Of a stretch of DNA of 27,206 bases, positions 1 to 8,228 are shown piece by piece. Both the position numbers and the translations under genes were made by a program. The notes below the pieces were generated by a model. The model was given only the letters and a program-made list of their open reading frames with translations, did not search any database and had not been told where the DNA came from. Source of the DNA: an uncultured Ruminococcus sp. (GTDB lineage Bacteria > Bacillota > Clostridia > Oscillospirales > Ruminococcaceae); contig CALGTT010000215.1 in the NCBI GenBank assembly GCA_937901485.1, forward strand, positions 1 to 27,206. The letters run 5' to 3'. The number at the start of each line of letters is the position of its first letter. Position 1 is the first letter of the stretch.

Positions 1-21
1 AACTTGATGATACTCTTTCAC

Positions 22-133
22 TTGAATAGAAGCCAAGAGTTGCCCCCCCCGCCGCCGTTCGGCGGCACCTCCCCCGCAAAGCGGGGGAGGAACATGCGGG
101 GGTTGCACCCCCGAGTCCCGCTTTTCTATTCAA
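22..133. repeat. Inverted-repeat-bounded cluster of GC-rich hairpins
   Basis: A perfect 10-bp inverted repeat, TTGAATAGAA at 22-31 and its complement at 124-133, encloses three consecutive GC-rich hairpins: 51-56/61-66 (GCCGCC stem, 4-nt loop), 68-77/81-90 (10-bp perfect stem, AAA loop) and 97-103/107-113 (CGGGGGT stem, 3-nt loop). It lies just downstream of the stop codon of the large binding-protein gene on the minus strand, so it could act as a terminator or mRNA 3' barrier. The bounded architecture also fits a small dispersed, MITE-like repeat. No clear target-site duplication is visible next to the ends. Confidence 0.55.
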
Positions 134-149
134 AATTCAGAACATAGTC

Positions 150-3104
150 TTAGTTAAGTCCAAGATTCTCGCGCTTTCTGGTGATTTCCGTGTTGATGTC
201 GCGGTTGTACCAGAGCAGCGTATCACGGGGATTCTCGTGTTCGTTGACCGTTTCACGGAATGCATTCATGATATTTCGCGTCACGGCATAGGATGCCGGA
301 ATGATCGGAATTTCCTTCAGCTCACTGTGCGCCTTCAGAAGCGTTTCCTGCTCCTTCTTCGACCACGAAAGCTGGCGGAGCGTTTCGGTATTGGCAGGGG
401 TATATCTGCCGAGCTGACCGAGCAGTCCTTCGATCTGCGTGCCGTATTCGAGCTGTACCTCTGCGGAGGTGAACCATTTGAGGAACTCCCACGCGCCCTC
501 CTTGTCCTCGCACTGCTCAAAAATGATCGCGCCGGAGGAGGTGGAGTTCACAGCATGGGAAATGCTGCCGTCCTCCCGCATCGTGCCGGGGATCTGGGTG
601 AAATCCCACAGTCCCTTGATCTCCGGAGATGCCACGGTAAGCTGGTTGAAGAACGAATAGTCCGAAATGACGATCGGATACTCACCCGTGCGGAAACGGC
701 TGAAGCCGTCATAGCTCTGCTCAAAGCCGTACTTGGTATAGAGATCCGTCCACTGCTCGAACGCCTGTACCGCTTCGATGCTGTCGAAATTGGTTTTCGT
801 CTGCTGGGGATCGTAGTAGTTCATGTCCTTTTGCAGCATGAGCGCGGCAAAGGTGTGACCGGACTCGGTCGCTGCCGAAATGGTCGCGTTCGTACCGGAC
901 ACCACAGGGAGCACCAGACCGACATACATATAATTTCTCTGAAGTGCAGGGAGCATGTCGATGACAGCATCCCATGTTTCCGGCGGTCCTGCAAATCCAA
1001 GCTCTGCGAGGATGTCCTTGCGGTAGAACATCATTGCCCAGCTCTGCGTCAGCGGCAAGCCGTAGACACCGTCCTCGTAGCTGTAGGGAGTGACGGCATA
1101 CGGATGGAACCGCTGTGCGACCTCCTCGTAATCGTCGAATTCTGCTTTCATATCCACCAGCAGATTTCTTGCGGCAAGGTTCACGGGGAATTCGCCGCCG
1201 AGGAACAGTGCCACATCCGGCCCTTTTCCGGCAAGCGTTGCTTCCACAACGCCGCCAACCACGAGATTGACCGCAATATTGGCATCATGATTCGGGGCAA
1301 ACTCTGAATCCACGAGGGATTTTACCACGAGTGCCTGATCTCTGCCGAGGCTCACCCAGACATTGATGGCATCCTCGCCGGCATCATCGGTGAGGTTGGT
1401 GTAATCCTCGAAGAACGAGCTGTAGAATCGCTGCCAGCCGAAGCCCAGTGACTTGAAAACATTCTCCTTGACGGAGCTGAATTCACGGTCGGCGGACGCA
1501 ACTTCAAGATAATCCACCTCCAGCGGCTGACCGCGGTAATCGTGCATCCACGCAGACAGCGCGGTGATATTGTCCTTGATGCGCGACTGGTAGACCGGGA
1601 TCTTCAGCGGCTCGTCAATGCAGTCATCCAGCACCAGATACATACGCTCCAGTGCGGCTGCTTCCGAGCCTTCGGATTCCGCGAGCGTTTCGATCTCCTG
1701 CTTGATCTCCTTCAGATCATCGGAAAGCCTCTGGAATTCATCGAGCAGCTCCGGAATTTTTTCATGTACATAATAATCCGTATACTTATCGGGGGAAGGA
1801 CCTGTGACCATCAGGATCTTGCGGTAGTAGGTGTTGATGTCCATGACCGCGGCATCGAGCACACGCATGGATTCCCCGATCTCACCGGGCATGACCTCAA
1901 GGGAAAGGGTATGATCCTTGCCGCCCTCCAGATACACATACACAGCATCACCCTGTGCATCCTGCGGCGTGATCATCTGCCACTCGGTATCATAGCTGCA
2001 CTTGATCTGGTTCAGCTCCTCACAGAGCACCTCACCATCCACATACATCCTGCGGTTGGAATAGAAGCCGCGCATAGCGGACTGGCGTGCCTTGATGCCG
2101 ATCTTGTACCAGCCGTCAGAAGTCAGCTCCTCTGCGGGGATCTCCCATGTAATGGTCTGCATTGCCTTTGTCCAGTTGCCTGCACCGATGGTGTTGTACA
2201 CGGTCTTGGCGGGATTCGCAGGGGATGCAAGATAGCTTGCATTGTCGGTCGTAGGATAGAGCGTGGAATCGCTCTTGTAAAGCGCGTTCTCACCCTCAAT
2301 GCGGATGAGCGCGGAAGGGGTATCCTCTCTGCGCACGGTGCTGCTGACGCTTTTCTGATATTCCTCATAGGACGGGAGCTTTTCAGGGTTGTAGAATTTC
2401 AGATATTCCAGCGCAAAATAGCCCTTGATGATATCCAACGTGATCTCATGCCTGCCCTCCTCCAGATAGAAGATCAGCGGATCGTTGAACAGTCCATCCA
2501 CATCCATCAGGGGTGTGGTGCACCACTTTCCGATCTGCTTCTGGGAGGGACGCACCTGATTGCCCTTGGAATCATACCGGATCTCCCCGTCATTGACATA
2601 CACCTTGTTCAGTGTCGCACGCGAAGCGGTATCGTAGGGGCTTTCTCCGTCTATGAGGATGCTGAATTCAATATTCGCCATATTGGACGGAATCGGGAGG
2701 TAGGACAGCTCCATGCAGTAGATGCCGGTTTCCGGCACGCTGATCTCATAGCTGACCGTACCGTCGGCGGCATTCCAGATGAGAACGTTCTCCTTGTTCT
2801 CTGTATCGTATGCTGCGCCGCAGCTTCCGACCGAAACGTCCTCTGCCGCTTGATATTCCAGCTCCTGATAGGCACTGCCCCGCACCATGATCTCCCGACC
2901 GGGACGGTTCATGCCTGCATGGGCATCATAGTATTCACTGTATGTCACCTGCTCCACATAGAGCGGCTCTGCGGTCTGTACCTCTGCCGCCGCGCTGTCG
3001 GAAGTCTCTGCACGGACGGGCAAAGCTGCAAAGCCTGACTGCGGCACAAGCAATGCCGCCGACAGCAGGCTGATAAGCCGCGCGGACAGTTTTTTGCTTT
3101 TCAA
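150..3104 (-). CDS. Large secreted extracellular solute-binding protein with N-terminal carbohydrate-binding-like modules
   Basis: This 984-aa protein has three parts. Residues 1-32 form a Sec signal peptide with a plausible cleavage after VRA, and there is no lipobox cysteine. Two beta-rich regions (about 40-240 and 255-430) look like carbohydrate-binding modules. A helical linker with a coiled-coil-like stretch (about 445-510) precedes a C-terminal family-1 solute-binding domain (about 545-984), with typical elements such as GPDVALF and YGLPLTQSWAMMFYRKD. Its likely role is to capture oligosaccharide outside the cell for an ABC importer, whose permeases are not in this window. The start is taken as the TTG at 3104, because AAGGCGGAG lies 5 nt before it and the predicted transcription start (about 3198) falls on the upstream in-frame ATG at 3200. 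The missing lipobox is odd for a Gram-positive binding protein, which is normally a lipoprotein. The modular reading of the N-terminus is inference; the C-terminal family assignment is firmer. Confidence 0.82.
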   Translation of the reverse strand: MKSKKLSARLISLLSAALLVPQSGFAALPVRAETSDSAAAEVQTAEPLYVEQVTYSEYYDAHAGMNRPGREIMVRGSAYQELEYQAAEDVSVGSCGAAYDTENKENVLIWNAADGTVSYEISVPETGIYCMELSYLPIPSNMANIEFSILIDGESPYDTASRATLNKVYVNDGEIRYDSKGNQVRPSQKQIGKWCTTPLMDVDGLFNDPLIFYLEEGRHEITLDIIKGYFALEYLKFYNPEKLPSYEEYQKSVSSTVRREDTPSALIRIEGENALYKSDSTLYPTTDNASYLASPANPAKTVYNTIGAGNWTKAMQTITWEIPAEELTSDGWYKIGIKARQSAMRGFYSNRRMYVDGEVLCEELNQIKCSYDTEWQMITPQDAQGDAVYVYLEGGKDHTLSLEVMPGEIGESMRVLDAAVMDINTYYRKILMVTGPSPDKYTDYYVHEKIPELLDEFQRLSDDLKEIKQEIETLAESEGSEAAALERMYLVLDDCIDEPLKIPVYQSRIKDNITALSAWMHDYRGQPLEVDYLEVASADREFSSVKENVFKSLGFGWQRFYSSFFEDYTNLTDDAGEDAINVWVSLGRDQALVVKSLVDSEFAPNHDANIAVNLVVGGVVEATLAGKGPDVALFLGGEFPVNLAARNLLVDMKAEFDDYEEVAQRFHPYAVTPYSYEDGVYGLPLTQSWAMMFYRKDILAELGFAGPPETWDAVIDMLPALQRNYMYVGLVLPVVSGTNATISAATESGHTFAALMLQKDMNYYDPQQTKTNFDSIEAVQAFEQWTDLYTKYGFEQSYDGFSRFRTGEYPIVISDYSFFNQLTVASPEIKGLWDFTQIPGTMREDGSISHAVNSTSSGAIIFEQCEDKEGAWEFLKWFTSAEVQLEYGTQIEGLLGQLGRYTPANTETLRQLSWSKKEQETLLKAHSELKEIPIIPASYAVTRNIMNAFRETVNEHENPRDTLLWYNRDINTEITRKRENLGLN

Positions 3105-3204
3105 ATGATCTCCGCCTTTCTTTCTGCCGCAGGGTGCAGCAGCGGGATACCGGCTGTGCCGGTTCAGCGTATCTGCCGCGCTCGGCGGCTGCTCATACAT
3201 TTTT

Positions 3205-3234
3205 ATTATAACAGTTTTCGCACACTCCTGTCAA
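3205..3234 (-). promoter_or_regulatory. Sigma-A-type promoter of the large solute-binding protein gene
   Basis: On the minus strand TTGACA (3234-3229) and TATAAT (3210-3205) are separated by 18 bp. Transcription would begin near 3198, giving a leader of about 95 nt that contains small GC-rich hairpins (for example CCGGC-ACA-GCCGG) before the TTG start. Confidence 0.75.
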
Positions 3235-3443
3235 GCGTTTTTCGAATAGTTTACACAAAAAACACGGTTTTTGGTTCTTCGATATGTGCAATTCTGATAA
3301 AATCGCGATTCCGCCGGAAGATGGCACACACGCTGTAAAAAAAACATCCGCATAAAAAACCTAATTTTCGGCATAATTCAGGCAATGTTATGCTTTTCTG
3401 CTGGGATTTCTCAGAAACGGCAATAATTTTTTGCAGAAAAGAC
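3235..3443. other. AT-rich intergenic region without a supported gene
   Basis: This is the space between the divergent promoters of the solute-binding protein and the ferredoxin. It is AT-rich with several A and T runs. I see no ribosome binding site with a plausible reading frame and no clear RNA gene. Confidence 0.5.
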
Positions 3444-3471
3444 TTGATTTTTTCTGAAAATATGATAGAAT
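3444..3471 (+). promoter_or_regulatory. Promoter of the ferredoxin gene
   Basis: TTGATT at 3444-3449 and TAGAAT at 3466-3471 are separated by 16 bp, about 57 nt before the ferredoxin start. The -35 box is less than perfect. Confidence 0.55.
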
Positions 3472-3527
3472 AGTAATAGCAGAATACTTCGCTATTCTCA
3501 ATTACATATCCGGAGGTGTGAAAGGTT

Positions 3528-3698
3528 ATGGCATATACAATTACTGATGCTTGCATCAGCTGCGGCGCATGTGAGGCTGAGTGCCCGGTTAGCGCAATCT
3601 CTGCTGGTGATGACAAGTATGTAATCGACGCAGACGCTTGTCTGGATTGCGGCGCATGTGCAGCTGCTTGCCCTGTAGAGGCTCCTCAGGCTGAATAA
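3528..3698 (+). CDS. 2[4Fe-4S] clostridial-type ferredoxin
   Basis: This is a 56-residue soluble electron carrier with two CxxCxxCxxxCP motifs: Cys9, 12, 15, 19 and Cys38, 41, 44, 48. These motifs ligate two [4Fe-4S] clusters in the classic clostridial ferredoxin fold. Such proteins carry low-potential electrons between pyruvate:ferredoxin oxidoreductase, hydrogenase and related enzymes in anaerobes. The gene has a strong ribosome binding site (CGGAGGTG at 3511-3518), its own promoter and its own terminator, so it appears to be monocistronic. The length is normal for the family. The redox partners cannot be told from this window. Confidence 0.97.
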   Translation: MAYTITDACISCGACEAECPVSAISAGDDKYVIDADACLDCGACAAACPVEAPQAE

Positions 3699-3719
3699 GT
3701 CTGCCTCACAACAACAAGT

Positions 3720-3756
3720 AAAACCGCTGTATTTTTCGGAATACAGCGGTTTTTCT
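3720..3756 (+). terminator. Rho-independent terminator of the ferredoxin gene
   Basis: A perfect stem of AACCGCTGTATT with its complement and a short TTTCGG loop is followed by TTTTTCTT. It begins about 22 nt after the ferredoxin stop codon. Confidence 0.9.
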
Positions 3757-3775
3757 TATATGCTTGCCGAAGAGT

Positions 3776-3884
3776 ATCGGTATTCTCCGGGTGAAATGGC
3801 AATATCATTACGCTTTGCGTTCAAATCGGCGGATAACGTAGTCAGCCGCCCGCCAAACTCCAATTGTCTATTGAAGTTTGGCGG
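3776..3884. repeat. Probable intergenic repeat element with a 14-bp hairpin
   Basis: This stretch lies between the ferredoxin terminator and the end of the ABC exporter operon. It contains a long hairpin at 3850-3884: a 10-bp stem (CCGCCAAACT), one mismatch, then a 4-bp stem (CAAT/ATTG) around a 5-nt loop. It has no ribosome binding site or credible gene, although several frames stay open across it, as is common for repeat elements. That it is dispersed elsewhere in the genome is a guess. Confidence 0.3.
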
Positions 3885-3893
3885 ATTAGTCAA

Positions 3894-3918
3894 ATCCCCC
3901 TGCAAAACGCAGGGGGAT
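3894..3918 (-). terminator. Terminator-like hairpin at the end of the ABC exporter operon
   Basis: A perfect 10-bp stem ATCCCCCTGC/GCAGGGGGAT with a 5-nt loop begins 7 nt after the last stop codon of the exporter operon on the minus strand. The T-run after it is short (ATTTGAC), so termination may be partial. Confidence 0.6.
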
Positions 3919-3924
3919 CTTCGT

Positions 3925-5838
3925 TTATTCCAGTTCGAACGCTCCCGTATACAGCCGGTAGTAATTCCCCTTCTGTGCGATGAGCTGATCGTGCGTGCCC
4001 TTTTCGATGATATGACCGTGGTCGAGCACCATGATGACATCGGAATTCTTGACCGTGGACAGGCGGTGGGCGATGACGAACACCGTTCTGCCCTTCATCA
4101 GTCCGTCCATGCCCCTCTGCACAAGTGCCTCGGTTCGCGTGTCGATGCTTGAGGTCGCTTCGTCAAGGATCATGACGGGCGGATCGGCAACTGCGGCTCT
4201 CGCAATGGAAATGAGCTGCCGCTGTCCCTGTGAAAGTCCCGAACCGTCACCCTCCAGCACGGTGTTATAGCCGTCGGGGAGCATCTCGATAAAGCCGTGC
4301 GCATTGGCAAGCTTTGCCGCCGCGATGCATTCTTCATCCGTCGCGTCCAGTCTGCCGTAGCGGATATTCTCCATGACCGTGCCCGTGAACAGGTTGACAT
4401 CCTGCAATACCACGCCGAGACTGTGGCGCAGGTCGCTCTTCTTGATCTTGTTGATGTTGATATCATCATAGCGGATCTTGCCGTCCGCAATGTCATAGAA
4501 ACGGTTGATAAGGTTCGTGATGGTCGTCTTGCCCGCGCCGGTCGCGCCGACAAATGCGACCTTCTGACCGGGTTCTGCATAGAGACTGATGTCATGCAGG
4601 ACGATCTTCTCCGGCACATAGCCGAAATCCACCTCATTCATGCGCACATCACCGCGCAGCTGCGTATAAGTCACAGTGCCGTCACCGTGCGGATGCTTCC
4701 AAGCCCAGAGTCCTGTGCGCTTCTGCGATTCCGTCAGCTCGCCGTTGGCGTTGTACTCGGCATTGACCAGCGTCACATAGCCGTCATCCGCTTCGGGCTG
4801 GGCATCGAGCAGGTCGAAAATGCGCTCCGCACCGGCAAGTGCCATGACAATGGCATTGATCTGCTGGGAAATCTGGGTGACGGGCATATTGAAGCTCTTG
4901 CTCAATTGCAGGAAGGACACGATGCCGCCGAGTGTCAGGCTTGGCGAAATACCGCTGATGGCAAGGAAGCCGCCGAACATGGCAAGCAGTGCAAATTGCA
5001 GGTGTCCCATATTGCCCATGATGGGCATGAGAATGTTGGCAAAGGTGTGCGCCTGTGTTGCATTGTGACAAAGCTCATCATTGAGCTTATCGAAATCCGC
5101 CTTTGCCGCTTCCTCGTGGCAGAAGACCTGCACGACCTTCTGTCCCTCGACCATCTCCTCGATGTAGCCGTTGATCTTGCCGATGGATTTCTGCTGTTCT
5201 ACAAAGTATTTGCCGCTTCTGCCGCCGATGAATGCCGTCACTGCCATCATGCCGATGATGGTGAGGATGACAAAGCCCGTCATCCACAGACTCGTCACGC
5301 ACATGGCAGAAAAGACTGCCACGATCGTAATGGCACTGGAGAACATCTGCGGGATACTCTGGGAGATCATCTGGCGGAGCGTGTCGGTGTCGTTGGTGTA
5401 ATGGCTCATGATCTCGCCGTGGGTGTGGGTGTCGAAATACTGCACCGGAAGTGTCTGCATGTGTTCAAACATCTCGTCACGGATCTTCTTCTGGATGCCC
5501 TGCGATACCTTTACCATCGTGAAATTGCAGAACCATGTGGAGAAAATGCCCAGCAGGTACACCAGTGCCATGATGCCGAGTGCACGGAGCAGACCTGTAA
5601 ACACGGGGTTTTCCTCCGTCATGAGGGGGGTGATGTAATCATCAATGAGCGTCTGGAGGAACATGTTCCCGACAACGCCGGCAAGGGAACTGAAGATGAT
5701 GAACACAAACATCGCCAGCAGGGAGAACTTGTATTCCATCAGGTAGGACATCAGCCGCTTCATGGTCTTTTTGCCGTCACGCGCACCCGCGCCCTTCATC
5801 ATCGCGCCCTTGGGCGGTCTGTTATGCGTTGCTGCCAT
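3925..5838 (-). CDS. ABC exporter half-transporter, subunit with the catalytically competent ATP site (BmrD/YheH-like)
   Basis: This 637-aa membrane protein has an N-terminal exporter transmembrane domain (about 25-330) fused to an ATPase domain. Visible motifs are Walker A GATGAGKT (about 430), signature LSQGQ (about 536), Walker B VMILDE with the catalytic Glu (about 558) and a switch His in FVIAHRLST. The extra length before the ATPase (about 340-400) is like BmrD/YheH, which is longer than its partner. It would pair with the upstream gene product as a heterodimeric multidrug-type exporter. The first ATG (5844) abuts the ribosome binding site (AGGGAGGGG, 5845-5853), so the second ATG at 5838 is preferred. 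It lies inside the end of the upstream gene, which indicates translational coupling. The substrate is unknown. Confidence 0.93.
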   Translation of the reverse strand: MAATHNRPPKGAMMKGAGARDGKKTMKRLMSYLMEYKFSLLAMFVFIIFSSLAGVVGNMFLQTLIDDYITPLMTEENPVFTGLLRALGIMALVYLLGIFSTWFCNFTMVKVSQGIQKKIRDEMFEHMQTLPVQYFDTHTHGEIMSHYTNDTDTLRQMISQSIPQMFSSAITIVAVFSAMCVTSLWMTGFVILTIIGMMAVTAFIGGRSGKYFVEQQKSIGKINGYIEEMVEGQKVVQVFCHEEAAKADFDKLNDELCHNATQAHTFANILMPIMGNMGHLQFALLAMFGGFLAISGISPSLTLGGIVSFLQLSKSFNMPVTQISQQINAIVMALAGAERIFDLLDAQPEADDGYVTLVNAEYNANGELTESQKRTGLWAWKHPHGDGTVTYTQLRGDVRMNEVDFGYVPEKIVLHDISLYAEPGQKVAFVGATGAGKTTITNLINRFYDIADGKIRYDDININKIKKSDLRHSLGVVLQDVNLFTGTVMENIRYGRLDATDEECIAAAKLANAHGFIEMLPDGYNTVLEGDGSGLSQGQRQLISIARAAVADPPVMILDEATSSIDTRTEALVQRGMDGLMKGRTVFVIAHRLSTVKNSDVIMVLDHGHIIEKGTHDQLIAQKGNYYRLYTGAFELE

Positions 5839-7573
5839 CGTCATCCCCTCCCTTCATCTGTGATGTATAGACTTCCTTGTAGATCGCATTGGTGCGCAGA
5901 AGCTCCTCGTGCGTGCCGATGGCATTGATCCTGCCGTCATCCATAACGATGATCTGGTCAGCATCCTCCACGGAGGAAATGCGCTGTGCAATGATGATCT
6001 TTGTGGTGTCCGGGATCTCCTCGCGGAACGCCCTGCGGATCAGGGCATCGGTCTTGGTATCGACCGCACTGGTCGAATCATCGAGGATCAGGATCTTCGG
6101 CTTCTTCAGCAGTGCCCTTGCAATACACAAACGCTGCTTCTGACCGCCGGACACATTGCGTCCGCCCTGTTCAATGTGGGTGTCATATCCGTCGGGGAAT
6201 TCGGTGATAAAGCCGTGCGCCTGTGCAAGCTTGCAGGCATGGATCATCTCCTCGTCAGTCGCATCCGCCTTGCCCCAGCGCAGATTCTCCTTGATGCTGC
6301 CGGAGAACAGGACGTTTTTCTGGAGCACCATTGCTACGCTGTCGCGGAGTACCTCAAGGTCATAGTCACGGACATTCCATCCGGCAACGAGCACCTCGCC
6401 CTTTGTAACATCGTACAGGCGCGGAATCATCTGCACGAGTGTGGACTTGGCACTGCCCGTGCCGCCGATGATGCCAATGGTCTGACCGGAACGGATATGC
6501 AGGTTGATGTCGGCAAGACAAGGCTTTCCGGATTTGTCGGAATAGCTGAATTCCACGTTCCGGAACTCGATCTCACCGCTTGTGACCTCTGTCAGAGGGC
6601 TTTCCGGATTGTGGATACTGGGTGTTTCATCAAGGATCTCCACAATACGCTCCGCAGATGCCCTGGACATGGTGATCATGACAAGGATCATCGAGAGCAT
6701 CATCAGGCTCATGAGGATCTGCATGACATAAGTAAACATGCTCGTCAGCTCGCCCGTGGTCATTGCCGTTTCGCCGCCGAGGACGATCAGACGCGCACCG
6801 AACCACGAGATGAGGATCATGCAGCCGTAGGCGCAGAACTGCATCAGTGGGCCGTTAAACGCCAGCAGACGCTCTGCAAAGACAAAATCCTTATAAATGG
6901 AGTCGGAAACTTCCTTGAATTTCTTTGTCTCATGATCTTCACGGACAAAGGACTTCACCACGCGGATGCCGTACAGATTTTCCTGCACCACGCGGTTGAG
7001 CTTGTCATAGGTCTTGAACACGCGCGTGAACACGGGATGTGCATGTGAGATGATCACATACAGACCGATCGCAAGGATCGGGATGGCTGCCAGAAATACA
7101 AACGCCAGCTTCCAGTTGATGGTGAACGCCATGACCACGGAGCTGATGAGCATGAACGGGCTTCTGACCGCCGTGCGGATGATCATCTGGAATGCGTCCT
7201 GAATACGGGTGACATCGGTCGTCAGACGCGTGACGATGCTCGCGCTGGAAAATTTGTCGATGTTGCGGAACGAAAAATTCTGCACATTATAATACATATC
7301 CTTGCGGATATTGCGTGCAAGTCCGGCGGATGCGGACGCGGCAAATTTTCCCGCAAGCGCACCGCAGGCAAGCGATGCCACACAGCAGATGATCAGGACA
7401 AGTCCCATCTTCACAATGTAGTCCAGATCCCCCGCATCAATGCCGTTGTCAATGATCTTTGCCATGATCCATGGCATGAGCACCTCCAGCAGCACCTCGC
7501 CGCTGATGATGACCGGCGCAAGAATAGCATCGCGCTTGTACTGCCGCACACAGCGCAGCAATCGTTTTATCAT
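5822..7573 (-). CDS. ABC exporter half-transporter, subunit with degenerate ATP site (BmrC/YheI-like)
   Basis: This 583-aa protein combines a six-helix exporter domain (about 15-310) with an ATPase domain. Walker A reads GGTGSAKS (about 371), with Ala in place of the usual Gly before Lys. The signature is VSGGQ (about 474) and Walker B is ILILDDS (about 498), with Asp where the catalytic Glu should be. Such a degenerate site is known from heterodimeric exporters such as BmrC/BmrD, in which one of the two ATP sites does not hydrolyse ATP efficiently. Here the partner, encoded downstream and overlapping by 17 nt, has the intact Glu. The ribosome binding site AGGAGG precedes the ATG at 7573, 12 nt after the MarR regulator gene. 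Expression is probably repressed by that regulator. The transported compound cannot be deduced. Confidence 0.93.
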   Translation of the reverse strand: MIKRLLRCVRQYKRDAILAPVIISGEVLLEVLMPWIMAKIIDNGIDAGDLDYIVKMGLVLIICCVASLACGALAGKFAASASAGLARNIRKDMYYNVQNFSFRNIDKFSSASIVTRLTTDVTRIQDAFQMIIRTAVRSPFMLISSVVMAFTINWKLAFVFLAAIPILAIGLYVIISHAHPVFTRVFKTYDKLNRVVQENLYGIRVVKSFVREDHETKKFKEVSDSIYKDFVFAERLLAFNGPLMQFCAYGCMILISWFGARLIVLGGETAMTTGELTSMFTYVMQILMSLMMLSMILVMITMSRASAERIVEILDETPSIHNPESPLTEVTSGEIEFRNVEFSYSDKSGKPCLADINLHIRSGQTIGIIGGTGSAKSTLVQMIPRLYDVTKGEVLVAGWNVRDYDLEVLRDSVAMVLQKNVLFSGSIKENLRWGKADATDEEMIHACKLAQAHGFITEFPDGYDTHIEQGGRNVSGGQKQRLCIARALLKKPKILILDDSTSAVDTKTDALIRRAFREEIPDTTKIIIAQRISSVEDADQIIVMDDGRINAIGTHEELLRTNAIYKEVYTSQMKGGDDDGSNA

Positions 7574-7585
7574 AGTACATTCCTC

Positions 7586-8032
7586 CTATTCCGACATGCG
7601 TTTGAGATTCGCAGTCAGCTTCTCCATGGTTTCCATAAAGGCATCCAGCTCCGCGTCGGGAATGCCCTCGCAGAGTCTCTGCTCAAAGCTGTCAATGCAC
7701 TGCATTCCGCGCATTTGCAGCTCCTCCCCTTTCGCCGTCAGCAGCAGGCGTTTCTGCCTTGCATCCTGCTCGGCGGATACACGCATGAGCAGCCCATTGC
7801 GCTCCATGAGCTGGAGCATCTGCGTGACCGTGGAACGGCGGATGCCCAGATACTCCTCCAGCTCCTTCTGGAAGACATCGCGGCTGCGGTTGCAGTACAG
7901 ATACCCGATGATCCGGCACTGGCTGGCAGTCAGCCCCTCCTGCCAGATCTCCTGCATTCCGTGATCCGCTTCCCGCTTGATAAGGTTCGACAGCATTTTC
8001 AGCGCAAACCCGATACATCGTTTCTTTCCCAT
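7586..8032 (-). CDS. MarR family transcriptional regulator
   Basis: This is a 148-aa winged-helix repressor of normal MarR length. The recognition region is visible as TASQCRIIGYLYCNR followed by LGIRRSTVTQMLQLMERNGLL (about 37-82), and the wing carries the basic DARQKRLLLTAKG segment typical of MarR proteins. It is the first gene of an operon with the two exporter subunits, a common arrangement for a repressor that releases DNA on binding a toxic compound. The operator palindrome just after the -10 box suggests self-control of the whole operon. The inducer is unknown. Confidence 0.93.
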   Translation of the reverse strand: MGKKRCIGFALKMLSNLIKREADHGMQEIWQEGLTASQCRIIGYLYCNRSRDVFQKELEEYLGIRRSTVTQMLQLMERNGLLMRVSAEQDARQKRLLLTAKGEELQMRGMQCIDSFEQRLCEGIPDAELDAFMETMEKLTANLKRMSE

Positions 8033-8047
8033 ATTACCTCCCGTTTT

Positions 8048-8061
8048 GTTAGCTTGCTAAC
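8048..8061. promoter_or_regulatory. MarR operator palindrome
   Basis: GTTAGC-TT-GCTAAC is a perfect 6-bp inverted repeat with a 2-bp spacer, located directly downstream of the -10 box, around the expected transcription start. A bound dimer would block the promoter. TTAGC half-sites are typical of MarR-family operators. Binding by this regulator is inferred. Confidence 0.7.
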
Positions 8062-8090
8062 ATTATAGCACATCACCGCCCGACTGTCAA
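8062..8090 (-). promoter_or_regulatory. Consensus sigma-A promoter of the marR-exporter operon
   Basis: TTGACA (8090-8085) and TATAAT (8067-8062), spaced exactly 17 bp on the minus strand, are a perfect consensus match. Such a strong promoter fits an operon held down by a repressor. Confidence 0.9.
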
Positions 8091-8182
8091 GCACTGCGGC
8101 AGTGTGTGGATAAAGTTCTGCTGATTGTGTAAACCCAACAGAAAATGCAAATGTTTTTTGTACAGAAAACCGAATTTGTAAG

Positions 8183-8215
8183 CAAAAATATGTCCGCTTT
8201 CACAGCGGACATATT
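8183..8215 (-). terminator. Terminator of the lipoprotein gene
   Basis: An 11-bp perfect stem ATATGTCCGCT/AGCGGACATAT (8188-8198/8204-8214) with a 5-nt loop is followed on the minus strand by TTTTTGC. It starts about 15 nt after the lipoprotein stop codon. Confidence 0.88.
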
Positions 8216-8228
8216 GCAGTTCATCGAA

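Noticed and set aside
1542..3038. Open frame of 498 codons on the plus strand
   Set aside because: It is antisense to the large solute-binding protein gene and resembles no protein family.
3251..3616. Open frame of 121 codons on the minus strand
   Set aside because: It is antisense to the ferredoxin gene and its promoter and lacks a ribosome binding site.
4297..5928. Open frame of 543 codons on the plus strand
   Set aside because: It is antisense to the two ABC exporter genes, whose motifs are unambiguous.
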